Source of the DNA: a virus | DNA length: 49,797 bases | IMG/VR virus record: IMGVR_UViG_3300009163_000052 | Coordinates: 1 to 49,797 of that record | Reading direction: 5' to 3' (one strand) | Part shown: one piece after another, positions 45,805 to 49,797 of the stretch | How positions within the stretch are numbered: position 1 is the first letter of the stretch | Layout of the letters: every line of letters begins with the position of its first letter | Made by a program: the position numbers and the translations under genes | The notes under the pieces: model-generated | Database searches by the model: none | Told to the model about the DNA's origin: nothing | The model's input: the letters and a program-made list of their open reading frames with translations, nothing else

Positions 45805-48168
45805 ATGGCCATTAACACTACAATTGGAACACCTACACCGGGCAGTGACCCGCTGGTAATTGCCAGCAGGATCACCCTGCAGATCAGCAATCCAGACACC
45901 AATACCATTCTTGCTGTTGGTGTTGGTGTGTCAGCAGAAGCAGCAATAACTTCGCTCAACCGTATTAAACTCAGTAGACAACGGTTAATTGCCGAACTAC
46001 AACCACAGCTCAATGATCTAAAAGCCGAATTGGCAGCTCTTGACCCTAATGCCGCATCGTATGAAAAAAGAAAAGCCAGTAGAGAAGCTGAAATTGCCAG
46101 CTACGAAAAGAAAATTGCCAATGCAAACTCGGATATTTCAGCAGCCGACGAAGCAATAGCTTATATTAACTCTGAATATCAAACAGCCATTGACCAACGT
46201 GTCAAAGAGGCTACACAACCTGCACCGGTGGCTGTGGCTACACCAGACAGCGCCGCAGGTGAAAGCGGTAACAGTGAAAATCCACCTCCTGCTGAAGCAA
46301 CTACAAGCCCTGTTCCTAACCCTAACATTACTGCCAATCAAGAAAGTATTAACGAACAGGATACCTACGCTGAAGCACAAAGAAAGGCAGCAGCCGCCGA
46401 AGCAGCCACTCAGTCTTCGATTGAAGCTGGCGCCAAAGTAGCAAACACTGATCCTTCGGCAGTTCGTTTAGAAGCCGCTGGTGTTGCGGCCGGCGCAAAG
46501 CCGCCTTCTAAGAACCCGGCGGCTCCGTCTGTTTCATTGGGCGGTGTTAAAAAAGAAGACATGCGTGTGCGTATTGCTCTTGCTCCGCAGAGCCCTAACA
46601 TTTTTTACAAAGATCCTAAGAACGATTTATTAAAACCGCTGAAAGAAACAGACGGTGTTATATTCCCAATACAGCCTAGCATTACCATCGGCCACGAAGC
46701 ACGTTACCAAAGCACAGATTTAACGCACAGCAACTTTACATTTTTTAATTACCAAAACAGTGCAGTGAAGCCAATATCGCTAACTGGAGAATTTTTAATC
46801 AGAAACCCACGCGAAGGTCGCTACTGTATTGCAGTCATACGCTTTCTACAGGCAATGACTAAAATGTTTAATGCCAACGATACTGCTAACAACATGAAAG
46901 GTGCACCACCAGCTGTGGCACGTTTATACGGACTAGGGCTAATGGGTTTTGATAGTATACCAGTTGTTATCACTAGCGTTGATGTAACCTACGGAACAGA
47001 TGTTGACCTACTGTCACTGGCTGTAGCAGTCAACGGCACAACAGAAGTTACTAAGTTGCCAGCATCGTTTCAGATTACTGTAACAATGAACCCAGTTTTT
47101 AGTAGAGAGTTTGCCACAAACTTCTTTGGTACACAAGATTACGCATCCGGCAAAGTAAGACTATTGGGTAAACAGGTTATTACTCCTATTGTAACAACAA
47201 CCCCTGCAACAACAACCCCTGCCGCTAAAACCAATGAAACAGGCAATGTTGCCACAGCCAACAGCAACACCACTAATAGCAATATGGCTGAACCAGATAG
47301 CAATGTTGGTACCAGTGGCAATAGTGCCGGGGACGGCGACGGTGTCAATCCTGCGGCAACTGGCTCAGGCACCGACAGCAAGAATGAAGTAACTAAAGAA
47401 AAAACAACAACTCGCAATAATGATGGCTCTACTACAGAAGTAACCACAGAAACAGTTAATGGTGTAACGAAAGTTACTACTACTAATATTGATGCCAGCG
47501 GAAAATCAACTACAACAGTTGGCGGTGGGTCAAGTGGAACAGGTGCAGACTCAGCATCCACTAATGCTAACGCCACAGGCAATGGTGGCGACAGCACTCA
47601 GCCCAAAGATGAAGCAGCCGCAGCCAGTTCGATTGCAGCCAAAAAACAAGCTACAGATGATTTTATAGCACAACGAGATCAAATAATTTCACAGGTTCAA
47701 AGTGCATATGATGGTATAAAACAAGCCATCACCGATTACTCTGCAACGTATCTAGCAATGTTAAATAGAAATCAAGCAAGCCATCAAGCAGATTTGGCCA
47801 AAGATCAAGCAGAATTGGCCGCAGTACAAAACGGAACTATGACTTTTCCAACTCCTGGTGGTTTTACAAGCATAGCTGAGATACAGCAGTCTATTGCTTC
47901 TGAACAAAAGGACATAGCAAGAAGACAGGCTAACATTGACGCAGGTGCTCCATACTATGGACTGACGCAAGATCAGTTTAACCTAGCGGCCTCCACGGAA
48001 CCAGCATACTTGTCTGCAAAAAACTCTGCCTCTAGCGCATTAAATTCACTAGGTACCTTAACATCAACTCGACAATCATCAGTTGACTTTGCCGCATTAC
48101 CTAGCTACAGCGCCAGTTGGTATAGTGTACCGCCAGCGATTACCATCAATGGCAAAAATCTAACATAG
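45805..48168 (+). CDS. baseplate tail tube cap, gp48/gp54-like, with long extensions
   Basis: 787 residues. The conserved core, about 254-460 (MRVRIALAPQSPNIFYKDP ... VIFPIQPSITIGHEARYQST ... KPISLTGEFLIRNPREGRYCI ... FQITVTMNPVFSREFATNFFG), matches the tube-initiation baseplate proteins of T4 type (gp48 and gp54 are related, so I do not choose). N-terminal 250 residues contain a coiled-coil (LQPQLNDLKAELAAL ...) and an Ala/Pro-rich linker; residues about 470-610 are low-complexity Asn/Ser/Thr/Gly; the last 180 are again coiled-coil. T4 gp48 has 364 residues, so over half is added. It is divergent from gp55, and no strong late octamer is seen (GTATAAAAG at 45762-45770 is a weak match). Confidence 0.75.
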   Translation: MAINTTIGTPTPGSDPLVIASRITLQISNPDTNTILAVGVGVSAEAAITSLNRIKLSRQRLIAELQPQLNDLKAELAALDPNAASYEKRKASREAEIASYEKKIANANSDISAADEAIAYINSEYQTAIDQRVKEATQPAPVAVATPDSAAGESGNSENPPPAEATTSPVPNPNITANQESINEQDTYAEAQRKAAAAEAATQSSIEAGAKVANTDPSAVRLEAAGVAAGAKPPSKNPAAPSVSLGGVKKEDMRVRIALAPQSPNIFYKDPKNDLLKPLKETDGVIFPIQPSITIGHEARYQSTDLTHSNFTFFNYQNSAVKPISLTGEFLIRNPREGRYCIAVIRFLQAMTKMFNANDTANNMKGAPPAVARLYGLGLMGFDSIPVVITSVDVTYGTDVDLLSLAVAVNGTTEVTKLPASFQITVTMNPVFSREFATNFFGTQDYASGKVRLLGKQVITPIVTTTPATTTPAAKTNETGNVATANSNTTNSNMAEPDSNVGTSGNSAGDGDGVNPAATGSGTDSKNEVTKEKTTTRNNDGSTTEVTTETVNGVTKVTTTNIDASGKSTTTVGGGSSGTGADSASTNANATGNGGDSTQPKDEAAAASSIAAKKQATDDFIAQRDQIISQVQSAYDGIKQAITDYSATYLAMLNRNQASHQADLAKDQAELAAVQNGTMTFPTPGGFTSIAEIQQSIASEQKDIARRQANIDAGAPYYGLTQDQFNLAASTEPAYLSAKNSASSALNSLGTLTSTRQSSVDFAALPSYSASWYSVPPAITINGKNLT

Positions 48169-48178
48169 GATCAACACA

Positions 48179-48487
48179 ATGACAGTTACATACTCCGCAT
48201 ACAGTCCTTACTACAACACAGATCTCAATGCCAGCAAGACAGCATTAGGCATGTTCTCTCCACGTACTGTGCCTGCAGAAGCAGACGATGTTAGTTTTGA
48301 AATCACTGCAACCTATCACACTAGACCAGACCTGCTGGCCTATGACTTGTACAGCGATGCACGTCTGTGGTGGGTGTTTGCACAGCGCAATCCCAACACA
48401 CTGGTGGATCCCTTGGGCGACTTCACCACTGGCACCACTATCTTCTTGCCTAAACTAGCTAATCTTAAAGCAGCCCTGGGACTATAA
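48179..48487 (+). CDS. gp53: baseplate wedge protein, gp53-like
   Basis: 102 residues (T4 gp53 is 196). The core YHTRPDLLAYDLYSDARLWWVFAQRNPN, then DPLGDFTTGTTIFLP, is the LysM-like gp53 signature found in most contractile-tail baseplates. It lies 10 bases after the tube cap gene and 3 bases before the next, so the three are co-transcribed. It joins wedge proteins at the baseplate hub. Confidence 0.88.
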   Translation: MTVTYSAYSPYYNTDLNASKTALGMFSPRTVPAEADDVSFEITATYHTRPDLLAYDLYSDARLWWVFAQRNPNTLVDPLGDFTTGTTIFLPKLANLKAALGL

Positions 48488-48490
48488 TCA

Positions 48491-49797
48491 ATGGCAACTT
48501 TCGACGAAACAATTGCGCTGTATCAAGCAGTCAACGACTATGTACGTGGTAAACTGATTGAACGTGCTGAGTTCTTAGAACGTTTAGAAGCTGTTGACCT
48601 AACAGCCGCTGACGCAACAGCACAGCTTGATGCAATTAACAACGAATACCAGGCCTGGCGCACGGCAATTAACGAAGAAAAAGCAAGACAGGACAAACTT
48701 GCCGCTGATGCATTCATGACGCTCAGTGAGAGCGATAAAAAAGCAGTTAACGGGTCATCGACTATAGCCAATAGAAAGGACATAGTTAATCAACTGAAAA
48801 ATGCTCCTTCTATTCAAGGTACCACTGACAGCAAAAAAGCACAAGTGGCCAAGGCGAAAGCTGAAGCGGCCAAGCCAGAAGAAAAACCAGCAGACAGTGC
48901 CGCTACCGCAGTCAAAGACAAGCAGGCCGCCGGCGACAGCACTGCCAGTACGCAAAAACCACAGGACGATCCAACTGTTAAAGATCCTGCCACTAAAGTA
49001 GTAGCAGATTCAACAACTGCTACTACCAAAACAGTCAGCGCCGACGATGCGGCCTTGGCCAAGCAGGTTAAAACAATTGAAAGTCCCCGCCCCACTGATC
49101 CAACAGTCAAGCCAGCGATCCTGCGTCCTAATCCACTGCGAATATTTTCCAGCTACACTTATAATCTATCATTGGAGTTAACCACTCCGCAGATGTACAA
49201 CAAGATGCTAGAAAGCAATCCCACCAAGTACGATGTCAACGACTGGGTGCCAATTATAGCCACAGGTGGCACAGGACAGACCAAAGCACAATGGCCTAAG
49301 GGGCAAGGCAAAAAATACTTTACTAAAGATTTCTACATTGATGACCTGACAATGAAGGGCATTGTTGGACAAAGTGCTGACGCTCGTGGCACTAACATTC
49401 AAGAGTTTCACTTTAAGATTACTGAGCCTTATGGCATGAGCTTCATTGAAGAACTCTACGACTTTACCAAAGATGGTCTTAAAGAAAAGAATTACCTTGA
49501 GTTGCCTTGGATGCTAAAGGTCAAGTTTATTGGCTATGATGACAACGGTAAACTCATTGACGAGTCAGAAAGACTCACCAAGTATCTACCAATTAAAATC
49601 AATCAAATGAATGTATCAGTGACTTCTGCTGGTGCAATCTACGAATGTACTGCTATACCCTATGGCGCACAGGCACAAGGCGACAAGTACGGGCGCTTGG
49701 GCAAAGACATTGAACTCAAAGGCAAAACGCTGTTGGACATTTGCAACGGCAAGGCAGCGGCTGTAGCAGAGGACAAACCTGCTGATACACAAAACAC
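48491..49797 (+). CDS. baseplate structural protein (3' end outside window)
   Basis: Translated by hand from ATG 48491 and open to the window edge (435 residues seen). The first 190 residues are coiled-coil (KLIERAEFLERLEAV) followed by a Lys/Ala/Thr/Asp-rich linker. From about 205 a folded domain begins: RPNPLRIFSSYTYNLSLELT, then TGGTGQ, YFTKDFYIDDLTMKGIVGQ, FHFKITEPYGMSFIEELYD and LPWMLKVKFIGYDDNGK. I recall this fold type from unnamed structural proteins beside gp53 in aquatic T4-like phages; it is likely a baseplate or fibre-joint protein. The linker is similar in style to that in the tube cap gene. Confidence 0.65.
   Translation, partial: MATFDETIALYQAVNDYVRGKLIERAEFLERLEAVDLTAADATAQLDAINNEYQAWRTAINEEKARQDKLAADAFMTLSESDKKAVNGSSTIANRKDIVNQLKNAPSIQGTTDSKKAQVAKAKAEAAKPEEKPADSAATAVKDKQAAGDSTASTQKPQDDPTVKDPATKVVADSTTATTKTVSADDAALAKQVKTIESPRPTDPTVKPAILRPNPLRIFSSYTYNLSLELTTPQMYNKMLESNPTKYDVNDWVPIIATGGTGQTKAQWPKGQGKKYFTKDFYIDDLTMKGIVGQSADARGTNIQEFHFKITEPYGMSFIEELYDFTKDGLKEKNYLELPWMLKVKFIGYDDNGKLIDESERLTKYLPIKINQMNVSVTSAGAIYECTAIPYGAQAQGDKYGRLGKDIELKGKTLLDICNGKAAAVAEDKPADTQN

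Noticed and set aside
1-49797. Prophage boundary, integrase, att site, insertion sequence
   Set aside because: No integrase, transposase or flanking bacterial genes are visible; the window reads as continuous lytic-type phage sequence.

Overview
This window is part of a large tailed phage genome of the T4-like (contractile-tail) group. The evidence is a nearly complete set of T4-type virion and core genes: portal gp20, prohead protease gp21, scaffold gp22, major capsid gp23, neck proteins gp13 and gp14, sheath stabiliser gp15, sheath gp18 (cut by the left edge), gp26-type baseplate proteins, a gp48/gp54-like tube cap, wedge gp53, the recombination nuclease gp46/gp47 and the late sigma factor gp55. 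The long TGN/SAGN-rich fibre proteins and the module content resemble uncultured aquatic T4-like phages. I see no sequence evidence that fixes the host. There are no tRNAs, integrase, insertion sequences or CRISPR arrays.

Layout. 1-6.7 kb: sheath (partial), a small HNH-like zinc protein, dNMP kinase, neck proteins, sheath stabiliser, a Nudix hydrolase and a Rossmann-like protein of uncertain role. 6.7-26.2 kb: about 19 kb of minus-strand fibre/adhesin genes, including a 2709-residue protein with 100- and 79-residue tandem repeats, a 992-residue protein with 47-56-residue repeats, and a 1140-residue protein with PKD-like domains; short modules are shared between them. 26.3-32.9 kb: a GH19-type lysin, then the head morphogenesis cluster 20-(67-like)-acidic-21-22-23. 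33.0-36.8 kb: tape-measure protein carrying an M15 peptidase domain. 36.8-38.8 kb: two gp26-type paralogues, the second followed by a -1 frame extension. 38.8-39.2 kb: a 446-base non-coding stretch with many hairpins. 39.2-45.7 kb: minus-strand replication/recombination/regulation genes (gp55, unknown, gp47, gp46, dCMP deaminase, radical SAM, PD-(D/E)XK nuclease). 45.8-49.8 kb: plus-strand baseplate genes, the last cut by the right edge.

Regulation. Many virion genes or operons are preceded by an octamer close to the T4 late promoter TATAAATA (usually ATAAATAC/CTAAATAC). The matching late sigma factor gene (gp55-like) is in the window, and it has a sigma70-like promoter (TTGCTT-17-TATAAT) instead. 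Several good factor-independent terminators follow the capsid and fibre genes.

Main points for a second look: (1) a complete-looking programmed -1 frameshift signal (T TTT TTC, 6-base spacer, 8-bp stem) at the end of the second gp26-type gene, beside the tape-measure gene, which suggests a lambda G/GT-like tail chaperone pair in a T4-like phage; (2) a candidate structured RNA on the minus strand at 38778-39223, with a 15-bp GNRA-capped hairpin whose wobble pairs fit only the minus strand; (3) the modular, repeat-expanded fibre cassette; (4) a radical SAM gene translationally coupled to dCMP deaminase and gp46/gp47.
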